From Trinickia soli (lineage in GTDB: Bacteria; Pseudomonadota; Gammaproteobacteria; Burkholderiales; Burkholderiaceae): a stretch of 64,000 bases of DNA. The position numbers and the translations under genes are program-made. How positions within the stretch are numbered: position 1 is the first letter of the stretch; each line of letters starts with the position of its first letter. Under the pieces are notes generated by a model, which was given only the letters and a program-made list of their open reading frames with translations, was not told the DNA's origin and ran no database searches. Below are positions 1 through 7,751 of this stretch, one piece after another. Location of the stretch: positions 1 through 64,000 of the forward strand of contig NZ_PNYB01000014.1 of the NCBI RefSeq assembly GCF_002879855.1, in the 5' to 3' direction.

Positions 1-216
1 GTGCCCTGCCCCGCCAGGTCCTTTGCTATGAAACCGTCCATTTCATTGACCAAGGAACTCACGGGCCACAACGCTGGCGTTCGAGTCAGGTTCGAGTCGC
101 AGCCGGGATAAATGGAAACAGACCGAAGTCTACCCCGCGGCCGCGCCGCCGCTGCCCCGACGACATTTCATCGATACGCTCATCGGCGGCGCCACGCCTG
201 CGAGCGCATCTGCGTC
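1..216. other. left-edge stretch with no supported gene
   Basis: Two short readings touch the left edge: a plus-strand frame open from base 1 to a TAA at 109-111, and a minus-strand ATG at 41 reading leftwards out of the window. Neither is long enough to recognise. The rest, up to the stop of the next gene at 217, shows nothing I can name. Confidence 0.3.
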
Positions 217-1128
217 TTACATGGCCAGCTTGCGATAGACCAGCGCCGAAAGCGCCACGTCCACGAGGCCGACGCCGACCGATTTATAGACCGTGATGCC
301 TTTGGCGAGCCCGGCCGGTGCGTTCGCAGCCAACACCGGGCCGAGTTCCTGCACGCGGCTCCAATCGACGATGCCCTCTTTGGCCATCAGCAAGTCGCCG
401 GCTTCCTTCCGGGCTTGCTCTACATCTTCCACGATGATGCGTTCCGCCCGTTCGAGCGTGACGTCGTCGAGTTCGCGTGTTTGCGGCTTGCTCGAACCGA
501 TAGCGGCCACGAACACATCGGGTTTGAGCAGCGCGCCGTCGAACAGCGCGTTGGCACTGCGCGTACAAGTGACCAGCACGTCCGCCTGCGCAACAGCGGC
601 AGCGACATCGTCGGTCAGGAACTCCACCTCCGGGTGGCTGGTTCGCAACGTCGTGGCCAGTTGCTGCGCATCGCCTTTGCTGTTGATGAAGACGCGTTTA
701 AAGACACCGAGTTCCAGCAGCGCGGCGATGTGCGCCTTGGCCTGCACGCCGGCGCCAAAGACCGTCAGCGTGGTCGCATTCTGCGGAAGATGCGTCTCGA
801 CGGCCACGCGCGTGGTTGCCGCGGTGCGAAATTCCGTCAGCGCGTTGCCTTGAATGCTGGCGAGGTAGCGGCCGTCCTTCGTATCGAACAGCACGACCAC
901 GAAATCGAATTTCCCGGCCAGCGTCGAGTAGACCTTGGCGCCGCATACCTGGGCGTCCTCGATCACCCCGCCCATGACGCTCAACGTAATGTCGTTCAAT
1001 TGCTTTCGTGTCCGCTGCAGCGAGGCCGCGCGGCCTCGCGCATCGGCAATGAATGCATCGCGCACGACTGCGCTGCTTTCGCTCAATGTCAGGACACTAC
1101 GGACTTGCTCGTCAGAAATCAGTCTCAT
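217..1128 (-). CDS. ornithine cyclodeaminase / mu-crystallin family protein
   Basis: 303 residues, the usual length for this NAD(P)H-dependent family, which includes ornithine cyclodeaminase, ketimine reductases and delta-1-pyrroline-2-carboxylate reductase. Visible family marks are the N-terminal substrate segment with TRKQ (about residues 40-43), GNALTEFRTAATTRVA (about 95-110), and the Rossmann signature TVFGAGVQAKAHIAAL (about 122-137). The acidic stretch IIVEDVEQARKEAGDL near residue 240 is also typical. The exact substrate cannot be read from sequence. The gene stands alone, with a decayed copy of an unrelated family just upstream of its start. ATG start at 1128. Cytoplasmic enzyme of amino-acid or imino-acid metabolism. 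Confidence 0.85.
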   Translation of the reverse strand: MRLISDEQVRSVLTLSESSAVVRDAFIADARGRAASLQRTRKQLNDITLSVMGGVIEDAQVCGAKVYSTLAGKFDFVVVLFDTKDGRYLASIQGNALTEFRTAATTRVAVETHLPQNATTLTVFGAGVQAKAHIAALLELGVFKRVFINSKGDAQQLATTLRTSHPEVEFLTDDVAAAVAQADVLVTCTRSANALFDGALLKPDVFVAAIGSSKPQTRELDDVTLERAERIIVEDVEQARKEAGDLLMAKEGIVDWSRVQELGPVLAANAPAGLAKGITVYKSVGVGLVDVALSALVYRKLAM

Positions 1129-1325
1129 GGGGCGCTACCTTGCCGGGGCCGCACGGCTGCCGGCTTCCGCGTAAGTTATATGGGCTTCGATTGTTGCGTG
1201 TCGGATCCATCGCGTCCAATGCAATTCGTTTGCCCGGGATAACCGCTGGTTATAGCGGGGCGCACAAGGGGCGCCAGTTGCCTGGCTCGCGTTGAACGAG
1301 CGTATTTCCTTCCCTCGTACTTCCC

Positions 1326-1429
1326 TCATCAGGAACATCATCATGTCTCTTGCATCCGTAGGCGCCGGCGGATACGGGCCTCCAAGCGCGGCTTCGCCAC
1401 CTGCTGAATTTTCGGATTTCCGGTTACCG
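1326..1429 (+). pseudogene. 5' remnant of a copy of the 1571/2477 tandem gene family
   Basis: The 15-base leader and start AGGAACATCATCATG (1329-1343) is identical to that before the gene at 2477. The frame from ATG 1341 begins MSLASVGAGGYGPP, which parallels MPLVSVDGGYSPSP of that gene, then stops at TAA about 29 codons in. I read it as the surviving 5' end of a third family member. The remaining bases to 1570 carry no further recognisable family sequence. On the minus strand 1455-1518 could encode one hydrophobic helix, with no ribosome site before it. Confidence 0.6.
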
Positions 1430-1570
1430 TAAATCCGGTGTTTCGCGGAAAATTCTTTAACGATTACTACGAAAATCCCGATTAGCACCGGCATCATCAC
1501 CACATAGAATACGCCCATATCGGCACTGTTTTTCGATCGATTTCCATCCCTCCCCTCCGAGCACCGCCAT

Positions 1571-2413
1571 ATGTCCATCGCCCCAATTAACGACTACGCG
1601 CCCTCACCTTATGAGCCAGGCAGTTCGGATTTTATCCAAGCGCAAGCCGATATGGAAAAACTAAGCCAGCTAAAGGTAACGAAAAGCGATTATAAAGATG
1701 CCGATGCAACGCACGGATGGTTTGGCATATTCGACACGCTGTCGAATAAATCTGACAAGCAGCATCTGATCGGTCAGCAGACCCAATTGGAAGACAACAT
1801 TTCGAAACATTTGCACAACATCGCCGCGGCGAGCGAATACGGACAAGTCTCTCCTGCCCTGCTGGCGCAAGCGCAAGCGATCGGACGCCAGTTGGATAGC
1901 CGCCTTTGGCAGGACGAGAACAACGCCTTCGGCGGTGCCGCCATTGGCAGTTCGTTGAGCAGCGCTGCTTATGATCGTGCGAGCGATGCCTACCACCTTC
2001 AGGACGCCCTGGCGTTTGCAAACACGCCCGACGTCATCGCTTTGTCGAACACGTCAACGATCATCGGTCAGGTCAATGCGCTCGATAGCAAGATCAGGAG
2101 CGACGTCGATGCGTACCACTTCGGCATGACCCAGGACGCGTGCGACGCCGCCAAAGCGCAACTGGTAGGGCCGGACTATACGCAGGTGCTTGATCTCTAC
2201 AGCAAGATCAATCAGCAAATCGGCTTCGGGTCGCTCAAGGGCGGCATCAGCGGTCCGAAGATCGACGCACTACCGGATGGCGATGCGCAGAAGACCGCGT
2301 ACCTCAAGCAGCACGATGACCTGGCTGCACTGCTGGGTCGCAACGGCACGTTGACCAACGACAACGAACTGCTTGGCGGTGTGTTGGGTAGTGAGTGGCA
2401 AGGGGATTGGTAG
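1571..2413 (+). CDS. hypothetical protein, tandem family copy A
   Basis: 280 residues, no family I recognise. No signal peptide or membrane segment is visible; the composition (many Ala, Gln, Asp, Lys) suggests a mostly helical soluble protein. It shares with the next gene an N-terminal PSPYEPG motif, a central DYKDA-ATHGWFG-FD block near residues 37-54, the run NKSDKQ, a GQVSP-LLAQAQ block, and near the C terminus PKIDALPDGDAQK-AYLKQ. The C-terminal 25 residues differ between the copies. The leader differs from the other copies (no AGGAACATCATC), so its start at ATG 1571 rests on homology. Lower GC than neighbouring core genes. A secreted or effector role is possible but is only a guess. Confidence 0.75.
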   Translation: MSIAPINDYAPSPYEPGSSDFIQAQADMEKLSQLKVTKSDYKDADATHGWFGIFDTLSNKSDKQHLIGQQTQLEDNISKHLHNIAAASEYGQVSPALLAQAQAIGRQLDSRLWQDENNAFGGAAIGSSLSSAAYDRASDAYHLQDALAFANTPDVIALSNTSTIIGQVNALDSKIRSDVDAYHFGMTQDACDAAKAQLVGPDYTQVLDLYSKINQQIGFGSLKGGISGPKIDALPDGDAQKTAYLKQHDDLAALLGRNGTLTNDNELLGGVLGSEWQGDW

Positions 2414-2476
2414 CAGCGACGCTGCGGCGGGCACGAACGCCGTCGCCGCTTCATCTCTCTTGTAAGGAACATCATC

Positions 2477-3307
2477 ATGCCTCTTGTCTCAGTCGACGGT
2501 GGATATTCACCCTCCCCTTATGAACCAGGCGGTGCGGATTTCACGCAGGCGCAATCGGATATGGACAAGCTGAACCAGCTAACGGTGACGCAAAACGACT
2601 ATAAAGATGCCAATGCAACGCACGGATGGTTTGGCATGTTCGACATGTTTTCGAATAAGTCCGACAAGCAGGCGCTGATCAAGCAGCAGACTCGCCTGGA
2701 AGACGATATAACGAAACATTTGTTCGACATCGCCGCCGCGAACGAACGCGGACAAGTCTCCCCCACTCTGCTGGCACAAGCGCAAAGCGTGGGAAGGCAA
2801 TTGAATGGCCGCCTCTGGCAGGATCAGGCCGGCGCACTCGACGGCGCGGGCTCTGGCAGTTCGTTGACCCAGGCGGCTTTTGCCCGCGCGATAGACGACA
2901 CCCATCTTCAGCGCGCCCTCGCGCAGGGAAACACGCCCGACGTCATCCCTTTGTCGGACACGTCATCGTTCATGGATCAGGTCCGGGCACTCGATAGCAA
3001 GATCGAGAGCGATTCCAAAACGAGCCAGAGCGGCCCAACCCAGGCCGACAAGGATGCGGCCAAGGCCGAATTGGCCGGACCGGACCGCGCACAGGTGTCG
3101 GCGCTTTACATCGAAATCGATCGGCAGATCGGTATTCGAACGCCGACGGGTGGCATCAGCAGCCCGAAGATCGACGCGCTCCCAGACGGCGATGCGCAGA
3201 AAGCTGCCTACCTCAAACAGTCCGGAGATTTGGCCAGCCTCGTCCGCCCCGGCGGCACTTTGTTCCACGCCGCCGGTTTGATCGACCCCTTCATGTTTGA
3301 AGAATAA
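2477..3307 (+). CDS. hypothetical protein, tandem family copy B
   Basis: 276 residues, a clear paralog of the gene that ends 63 bases upstream. It is collinear with it over nearly the whole length: PSPYEPG near the N terminus, DYKDANATHGWFGMFD (about residues 40-55), SNKSDKQ, RGQVSPTLLAQAQ, NTPDVIPLSDTSS and PKIDALPDGDAQKAAYLKQ. The C-terminal tail (GGTLFHAAGLIDPFMFEE) is unlike copy A. ATG 2477 is preceded by a good AAGGAA ribosome site. No signal sequence, membrane segment or known catalytic motif seen. The sequence just after the stop continues with a decayed further copy. Confidence 0.75.
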   Translation: MPLVSVDGGYSPSPYEPGGADFTQAQSDMDKLNQLTVTQNDYKDANATHGWFGMFDMFSNKSDKQALIKQQTRLEDDITKHLFDIAAANERGQVSPTLLAQAQSVGRQLNGRLWQDQAGALDGAGSGSSLTQAAFARAIDDTHLQRALAQGNTPDVIPLSDTSSFMDQVRALDSKIESDSKTSQSGPTQADKDAAKAELAGPDRAQVSALYIEIDRQIGIRTPTGGISSPKIDALPDGDAQKAAYLKQSGDLASLVRPGGTLFHAAGLIDPFMFEE

Positions 3308-3339
3308 GGAAGCCTGTCGGCGCGCAATACCCGCCCCCG

Positions 3340-3515
3340 TACGGAAGCACGCCCGACCCCATCCCCCTGGCCGGATACGGCATCGCTCGTCGAGCCGGTC
3401 ACGGCGCTCGACGGCGAGGCCAAGGGCCGCTCGTAGACCTGCAAATCGGGGCGGACCCAAGCCGACCGCGACGCCGCGAAGGCGCTCCTCCCTGGGTCGG
3501 ACCATGAAAAGACTT
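3340..3515 (+). pseudogene. internal fragment of the tandem gene family, frameshifted and stopped
   Basis: Bases 3350-3372 read TPDPIPLA, matching TPDVIPLS of copy B. After a one-base shift the frame from 3374 reads DTASLVEPVTALDGEAKGRS, a TAG stop, then TCKSGRTQADRDAAKALLPG. This lines up with DTSSFMDQVRALDSKI and SGPTQADKDAAKAELAG of copy B. So the stretch is a degraded copy carrying at least one frameshift and one in-frame stop. The bases from there to ychF at 3698 hold nothing else I can name. Confidence 0.65.
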
Positions 3516-3697
3516 TCGACGGGTTACAATTGCCTTTTTCGCGCACAACACCGGTACGAACTCGCGTTGAGCCAACGCCCCGAATCGTACTGTTTTGGCG
3601 CTCCCGGAGTTCACCTTGCGGCTACAGTCGTCCTGCCTGCGGGCAGACGTCGCCCTGAGCCAATCGGCCGCAAAAGCTTGAGAAAGAAAGGTTTCCC

Positions 3698-4792
3698 ATG
3701 AGCCTCAAATGCGGCATCGTCGGCTTGCCCAACGTCGGCAAGTCCACCCTGTTCAACGCGCTGACGAAGGCGGGCATCGCCGCCGAGAATTATCCGTTCT
3801 GCACGATCGAGCCGAACGTCGGCGTGGTCGAAGTGCCTGATGCGCGGTTGAACGCGCTGGCCGCGATCGTCAAACCCGAGCGCATCGTCCCGGCCGTCGT
3901 CGAGTTCGTCGATATCGCCGGTCTCGTCGCGGGCGCGAGTAAGGGTGAGGGGCTCGGCAATCAGTTCCTCGCGAACATCCGCGAGACGGATGCGATCACG
4001 CATGTGGTCCGTTGCTTCGAAGATGAAAACGTGATCCACGTGGCCGGCAAGGTCGATCCGCTCTCGGACATCGAAGTCATCAACACCGAACTCGCGCTGG
4101 CCGATTTGGCGACTGTCGAGAAGTCGCTGACGCGCTACGCGAAGGCCGCGAAATCGGGGAACGACAAGGAAGCCGTCAAGCTCGCGGCCGTGCTCGAAAA
4201 AGCGCGCGTGCAGCTCGACGCCGCCAAGCCGATTCGCGCGCTCGACCTCAGCGACGAAGAAGCGGCGCTGCTCAAGCCGTTCTGCCTCATCACGGCGAAG
4301 CCGACGATGTACGTGGCCAACGTCAAGGACGACGGCTTCGAAAACAATCCTCACCTCGACGCCGTGCGCAAATACGCCGAAGCCGAGAAGTCGCCGGTCG
4401 TGGCTGTCTGTGCTGCGATCGAAGCCGAGATCGCCGATCTGGCCGACGAGGACAAGGAAGTATTCCTGGCCGACATGGGCATGGACGAGCCCGGTTTGAA
4501 CCGCGTGATCCGCGCAGGGTTCAAGCTGCTCGGGCTGCAGACCTACTTCACGGCGGGCGTGAAGGAAGTGCGCGCCTGGACGATCCATATCGGCGACACG
4601 GCGCCGCAGGCAGCTGGCGTCATCCATACCGATTTCGAACGCGGCTTCATTCGTGCGCAGACGATCGCGTTCGACGATTTCATCGCGTACAAGGGAGAGC
4701 AAGGTGCGAAGGAAGCGGGCAAGATGCGCGCCGAAGGGAAGGAATATGTCGTCCACGACGGCGATGTGATGAACTTCTTGTTCAACGTCTAA
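3698..4792 (+). CDS. ychF: YchF/Obg-like redox-regulated ATPase
   Basis: 364 residues, the standard length of YchF (OLA1). P-loop [14 protein letters not shown] sits at residues 9-22, the switch region [17 protein letters not shown] at about 71-87, and NVKD replaces the NKxD guanine-specificity motif, as expected for this ATP-preferring member of the Obg family. A TGS domain follows at the C terminus (about 280-364, ending [10 protein letters not shown]). YchF binds ribosomes and is a negative regulator of oxidative-stress responses in other bacteria. ATG 3698 follows the purine-rich site AGAAAGG. A hairpin terminator lies 48 bases after the stop. Confidence 0.97.
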   Translation: MSLKCGIVGLPNVGKSTLFNALTKAGIAAENYPFCTIEPNVGVVEVPDARLNALAAIVKPERIVPAVVEFVDIAGLVAGASKGEGLGNQFLANIRETDAITHVVRCFEDENVIHVAGKVDPLSDIEVINTELALADLATVEKSLTRYAKAAKSGNDKEAVKLAAVLEKARVQLDAAKPIRALDLSDEEAALLKPFCLITAKPTMYVANVKDDGFENNPHLDAVRKYAEAEKSPVVAVCAAIEAEIADLADEDKEVFLADMGMDEPGLNRVIRAGFKLLGLQTYFTAGVKEVRAWTIHIGDTAPQAAGVIHTDFERGFIRAQTIAFDDFIAYKGEQGAKEAGKMRAEGKEYVVHDGDVMNFLFNV

Positions 4793-4840
4793 GCCGAACC
4801 GACCAGAAGCCCGGCCGCGCAGCCAGCCGGGTTGTCGATA

Positions 4841-4875
4841 AGCCCGCTTATGCACCCACATGAGCGGGCTTTTTC
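4841..4875 (+). terminator. rho-independent terminator after ychF
   Basis: Stem AGCCCGCT (4841-4848) pairs with AGCGGGCT (4863-4870) around a 14-base loop and is followed by a T run. Confidence 0.85.
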
Positions 4876-4992
4876 ATGCGCGCTCGCAAGGCGCTGATCG
4901 GCACTGAGACTGCGGCGAAACGCCACCACTCCCCATTCGTCACAACGAGGAAGTTTCTCATGCGTGCGGCCAAAAGCGCCAATTAGCATGGG

Positions 4993-5032
4993 ATTCAGGT
5001 TGCCGTTCCCATCACGGGATAAGAACCTGAAT
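4993..5032. repeat. inverted repeat in the leader of the Cry-like gene
   Basis: Perfect 9-base arms ATTCAGGTT (4993-5001) and AACCTGAAT (5024-5032), with an inner CCC/GGG pairing. It ends 30 bases before the chosen start codon, so it could be an operator or an mRNA hairpin affecting translation. Confidence 0.5.
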
Positions 5033-5061
5033 TCAGAGAACACTTTGTAGGAATGACGAAT

Positions 5062-7068
5062 ATGAGCAAAGCACCACATATCCAGTTCTCATGGCCTCTG
5101 CAATCCCTATCTGCGATGTTGCAGACAATCGGAATCAGCGGGCTGGGTCCGCTCGATGCAGAAAAGCCGGTTCTCTCTCATTGGCCGCAACGCGAGCACT
5201 GGGCTGATTACATAGCGCGTCTCGCGGCCGCTAATCATCACCTTCTCACCGCGCAGGAACAGGAAGAGATCGACACGGTGCTCACTCGGGCAGAAGGCCA
5301 ATTCAACCAGTTGCTCACGTCGCTATCGGTCTCGGATTCAGGCAGCGCAGCAGCAGCCGGCCGCGTACTGCACGAATTGCTCGACAATGCACAGGAACAG
5401 ATCTGCCGACATCGCACGCACGCTCACGCAATCTACCCGTTCTTCGCACGTTGGATAACGTTGCACCTTGCCGCATTCGCGTTTCATCAGGGCGACGACG
5501 AACACACCGCGCATTTGCAAGGCATCGGCGTTTGGAAGGCCGGCCGCGAATTTCTCGAGCGCGCCTGCCAATCGGCGTGCGGCGAACGCATGAGCCAGAT
5601 CGGCATCGCGATCACGGGTGCGGATGATGACAAGGTTTACGTGCGAGACAACCGGCTTGGCATGGCGCTGACCTCTGAAGTTTCCGCGCATGGTGAAGAG
5701 CAAAGCCATCTGCATCAGGTGATGGCGGCGCTCCGTTACGAGGCGGCGAATCGGTACATTCGCGAGCTCTCGCTCGAGGACGGCATTGTGATTCTCGAGC
5801 ATGCGCATGACGGGGTGACCGTGTCGGCCGATTCGCCGATCAAGCAGGATCAGCTGATGGCGCCGCGCGAATCTTGGCAAACGGCGCAGGCCGCACTTCG
5901 CGCCGATATCGACGAGGCGCTTACCGGATGCGGCGAATGGTACGAGCGGCTCGTCACCGAGCACGCCCGCTCGCTGGGCCGCGAGAATTCGCCCCGTGTC
6001 CGATCGCGAACGAAACGGCGCGCAGTCGAGGGATACGACGTTTTTTCGGCGATGACCACCGGCCTCGTCGGCATGGTGCCCGTTGTCGGGAGCGTGCTCA
6101 AACCGGCTACCGGACTTTTGCTGCGCTGGCTCGACGGCCGTCCGGACCCGTGGGTCGAATTCGAAGAAAAGATGAAAGGATTGATCAAAGCGAATCTCGA
6201 TGCGGAGAATGCGCGCTATATCCGAAATTCATTGAACGGGTTCGATTACGAGCTGGACTTGCTGCTCAAAGAACACGACGCGAGCTTCCAGGCAGGAAGG
6301 CTGCAAAGCGAAGCGACGGATTTCGGCCGTCGAATCGGCGCCATGTCGGAGCGGCTGTCCGTGTTCACGCCGCATATTCTCAACCCGCGGAATTTTCATG
6401 CCACCGTCCCGTACTTCGAGCACTTCTTTCTTCTCAGCGTCGCAATCAACCTGACCGGGGAAAAGATCAACGTCAGCTCATACGATTTTCCCGCGCGACG
6501 GAACAAGCTTTACGAAATGACCGAGCGTTACGTCGAATACGCAATGCTGTCGGCGGCCGACGAGCGCCGCAGCGATATCGGATTCAAGAATTTCGACAAG
6601 GGTTGCAACTACCGCGTTGGCGATTCGGTGTATGACTACCGGCGTGAGAACGCACTGTCCGACACGGTGCAGGGCTTGCCGACCAACGTCAAAAACAACG
6701 TTCGAACGGCCGCCCAATCTGCCGCCGGGGTCGTCGGCGCCGCCCAGTTGTTGCGAATGCCGACGATGAACGCCATCCTGATCGTCGAGAACGACGCGAC
6801 AGCGGGCTTCGATGTCGAGCGGCTGAAAGACGTCTATCTAAGGACGATGCGCAAGTTGCATCGTCAAATGAAAGACGACTGGGGAAAGCTTCAGGACGCG
6901 CAATACTACAACCACAAACGCTACCTGCATACGGACGTCCATGTGGTCACGGAAGGTCACGTTGCGACCTACGACGATTACACGGTCGTTCCGTCGGCCA
7001 ATATCCTGCGCCTGCCCAGTGCACGGCCCGAGGAAGGCACGAAGTTCCATAACAGGTACGACGCCTGA
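5062..7068 (+). CDS. large protein with a Cry delta-endotoxin domain-I-like region
   Basis: 668 residues. The N-terminal half (about 1-320) resembles nothing I know. Residues about 320-500 look like the pore-forming helical bundle of Cry delta-endotoxins: a glycine/hydrophobic helix GLVGMVPVVGSVLKPATGLL, then WVEFEEKMKGLIKANLD, a conserved-looking LNGFDYEL turn, an aromatic-rich PYFEHFFLLSVAINL helix, and RNKLYEMTERYVEYAM. These echo Cry motifs of the type W-x-F-x-x-x-x-E-x-L-I, L-x-G-L-x-x-x-Y, and YxxLTxxYTDHAV. The last ~160 residues contain a hydrophobic AAGVVGAAQLL and a charged, Tyr-rich tail; no Cry domain II or III is evident. No signal peptide. I chose ATG 5062 because AGGA at 5049-5052 is 9 bases away; it abuts the alternative ATG at 5053. 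Family placement is inference from motif likeness. Confidence 0.7.
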   Translation: MSKAPHIQFSWPLQSLSAMLQTIGISGLGPLDAEKPVLSHWPQREHWADYIARLAAANHHLLTAQEQEEIDTVLTRAEGQFNQLLTSLSVSDSGSAAAAGRVLHELLDNAQEQICRHRTHAHAIYPFFARWITLHLAAFAFHQGDDEHTAHLQGIGVWKAGREFLERACQSACGERMSQIGIAITGADDDKVYVRDNRLGMALTSEVSAHGEEQSHLHQVMAALRYEAANRYIRELSLEDGIVILEHAHDGVTVSADSPIKQDQLMAPRESWQTAQAALRADIDEALTGCGEWYERLVTEHARSLGRENSPRVRSRTKRRAVEGYDVFSAMTTGLVGMVPVVGSVLKPATGLLLRWLDGRPDPWVEFEEKMKGLIKANLDAENARYIRNSLNGFDYELDLLLKEHDASFQAGRLQSEATDFGRRIGAMSERLSVFTPHILNPRNFHATVPYFEHFFLLSVAINLTGEKINVSSYDFPARRNKLYEMTERYVEYAMLSAADERRSDIGFKNFDKGCNYRVGDSVYDYRRENALSDTVQGLPTNVKNNVRTAAQSAAGVVGAAQLLRMPTMNAILIVENDATAGFDVERLKDVYLRTMRKLHRQMKDDWGKLQDAQYYNHKRYLHTDVHVVTEGHVATYDDYTVVPSANILRLPSARPEEGTKFHNRYDA

Positions 7069-7074
7069 GCTGTC

Positions 7075-7128
7075 GTGGGTGAGTGGGTGAGTGGGTGAGT
7101 GGGTGAGTGGGTGAGTGGGTGAGTGGGC
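7075..7128. repeat. 8-bp tandem repeat (GAGTGGGT)n
   Basis: Five perfect GAGTGGGT units from 7081 to 7120, a sixth with one change to 7128, and a partial unit before 7081. It starts just after the Cry-like gene's stop. Confidence 0.95.
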
Positions 7129-7175
7129 GCGTAAGCCCGGTCGACGTTCCGCTGACCCACGTTGCAACATATCAA

Positions 7176-7202
7176 GGAAGCCCGGGTTGGGGCGGGGCTT
7201 CC
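7176..7202. terminator. possible bidirectional hairpin between convergent genes
   Basis: GGAAGCCC (from 7176) pairs with GGGCTTCC (to 7202), lying between two convergent genes. There is no good T run, so this is only a candidate. Confidence 0.4.
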
Positions 7203-7226
7203 CTGATTCGAGCCGATGTGTATGCG

Positions 7227-7751
7227 TCAGGGCGACTTACGAGCGGCAGCCGCCATCAGGTTTCTTGTCATTTCCTTTGTGGCAGCGGTGACACAGATCG
7301 CCTGTGCTGCGGGTTTCATGGAGCCGCCGTCCCACTCGTCGCGCGCCGCCTTCTCGCACGAAACGTCGCGCGCCTTCTTCCATTTGGCGATACGCGCGTC
7401 CAGTGCTTTTTTTCGCTCCGGGTGCTCGTGTTCCTGCCGCTCCACTTGCTGTCGCAACTCGCGCTCGGCGACGAGTTGGTCGCGCCACGCACAGAAGTTC
7501 ATGCTGGTTTGGTCCGAGTCGCATTGGGCAAGTAACGCATTGACCTCGCTCGCCGGCAATCCGCTGCGAGCCGCGATCTCGTCGGCTGGCGTTTGCTCGG
7601 CCAATGCATAGCCCGACGCCACCAGCAGCACGAGAGAAACAAACGCATAGGCGCTCAGGCGATGTCTCCAGGCAAGGGCGCGGAGATCGCTTTGGATGCC
7701 GCCCTTCGGCTCGGCGGTCGATGACAAATCCCATTCAGTCGCAAACTGCAC
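7227..7751 (-). CDS. LprI-type (DUF1311) periplasmic protein
   Basis: 174 residues if the GTG at 7751 is used. A signal-like hydrophobic stretch SAYAFVSLVLLVASGYALA lies at about residues 31-50, with likely cleavage after ALA, then a mature part with four cysteines. The pattern CDSDQTSMNFC, then a charged coiled segment, then W-KKARDVSC, then AICVTAATKEM is that of the lysozyme-inhibitor LprI-like family (DUF1311), which acts in the periplasm or envelope. The GTG start overlaps the stop of the upstream glycosyltransferase in the sequence TAGTG, so translation is probably coupled. A TTG at 7730 inside the same frame is an alternative start. Small Cys-rich proteins of this family have varied roles; the target here is unknown. 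Confidence 0.65.
   Translation of the reverse strand: MQFATEWDLSSTAEPKGGIQSDLRALAWRHRLSAYAFVSLVLLVASGYALAEQTPADEIAARSGLPASEVNALLAQCDSDQTSMNFCAWRDQLVAERELRQQVERQEHEHPERKKALDARIAKWKKARDVSCEKAARDEWDGGSMKPAAQAICVTAATKEMTRNLMAAAARKSP

Noticed and set aside
1-111. Plus-strand tail of a gene cut by the left edge
   Set aside because: Only 36 codons, no recognisable sequence, and a minus-strand start at 41 is equally possible.
112-1242. 376-codon plus-strand frame over the cyclodeaminase gene
   Set aside because: It is antisense to a clear enzyme gene and its translation is Arg/His-rich without any motif.
1135-1578. Minus-strand frame with one hydrophobic helix (MGVFYVVMMPVLIG...)
   Set aside because: No ribosome site, and it runs on as antisense of the family remnant; one hydrophobic stretch is weak evidence.
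3611-4861. 416-codon minus-strand frame over ychF
   Set aside because: Antisense of a core gene; composition is that of a GC-rich shadow frame.
7075-7128. Possible CRISPR array
   Set aside because: Units are 8 bases with no spacers; it is a simple tandem repeat.
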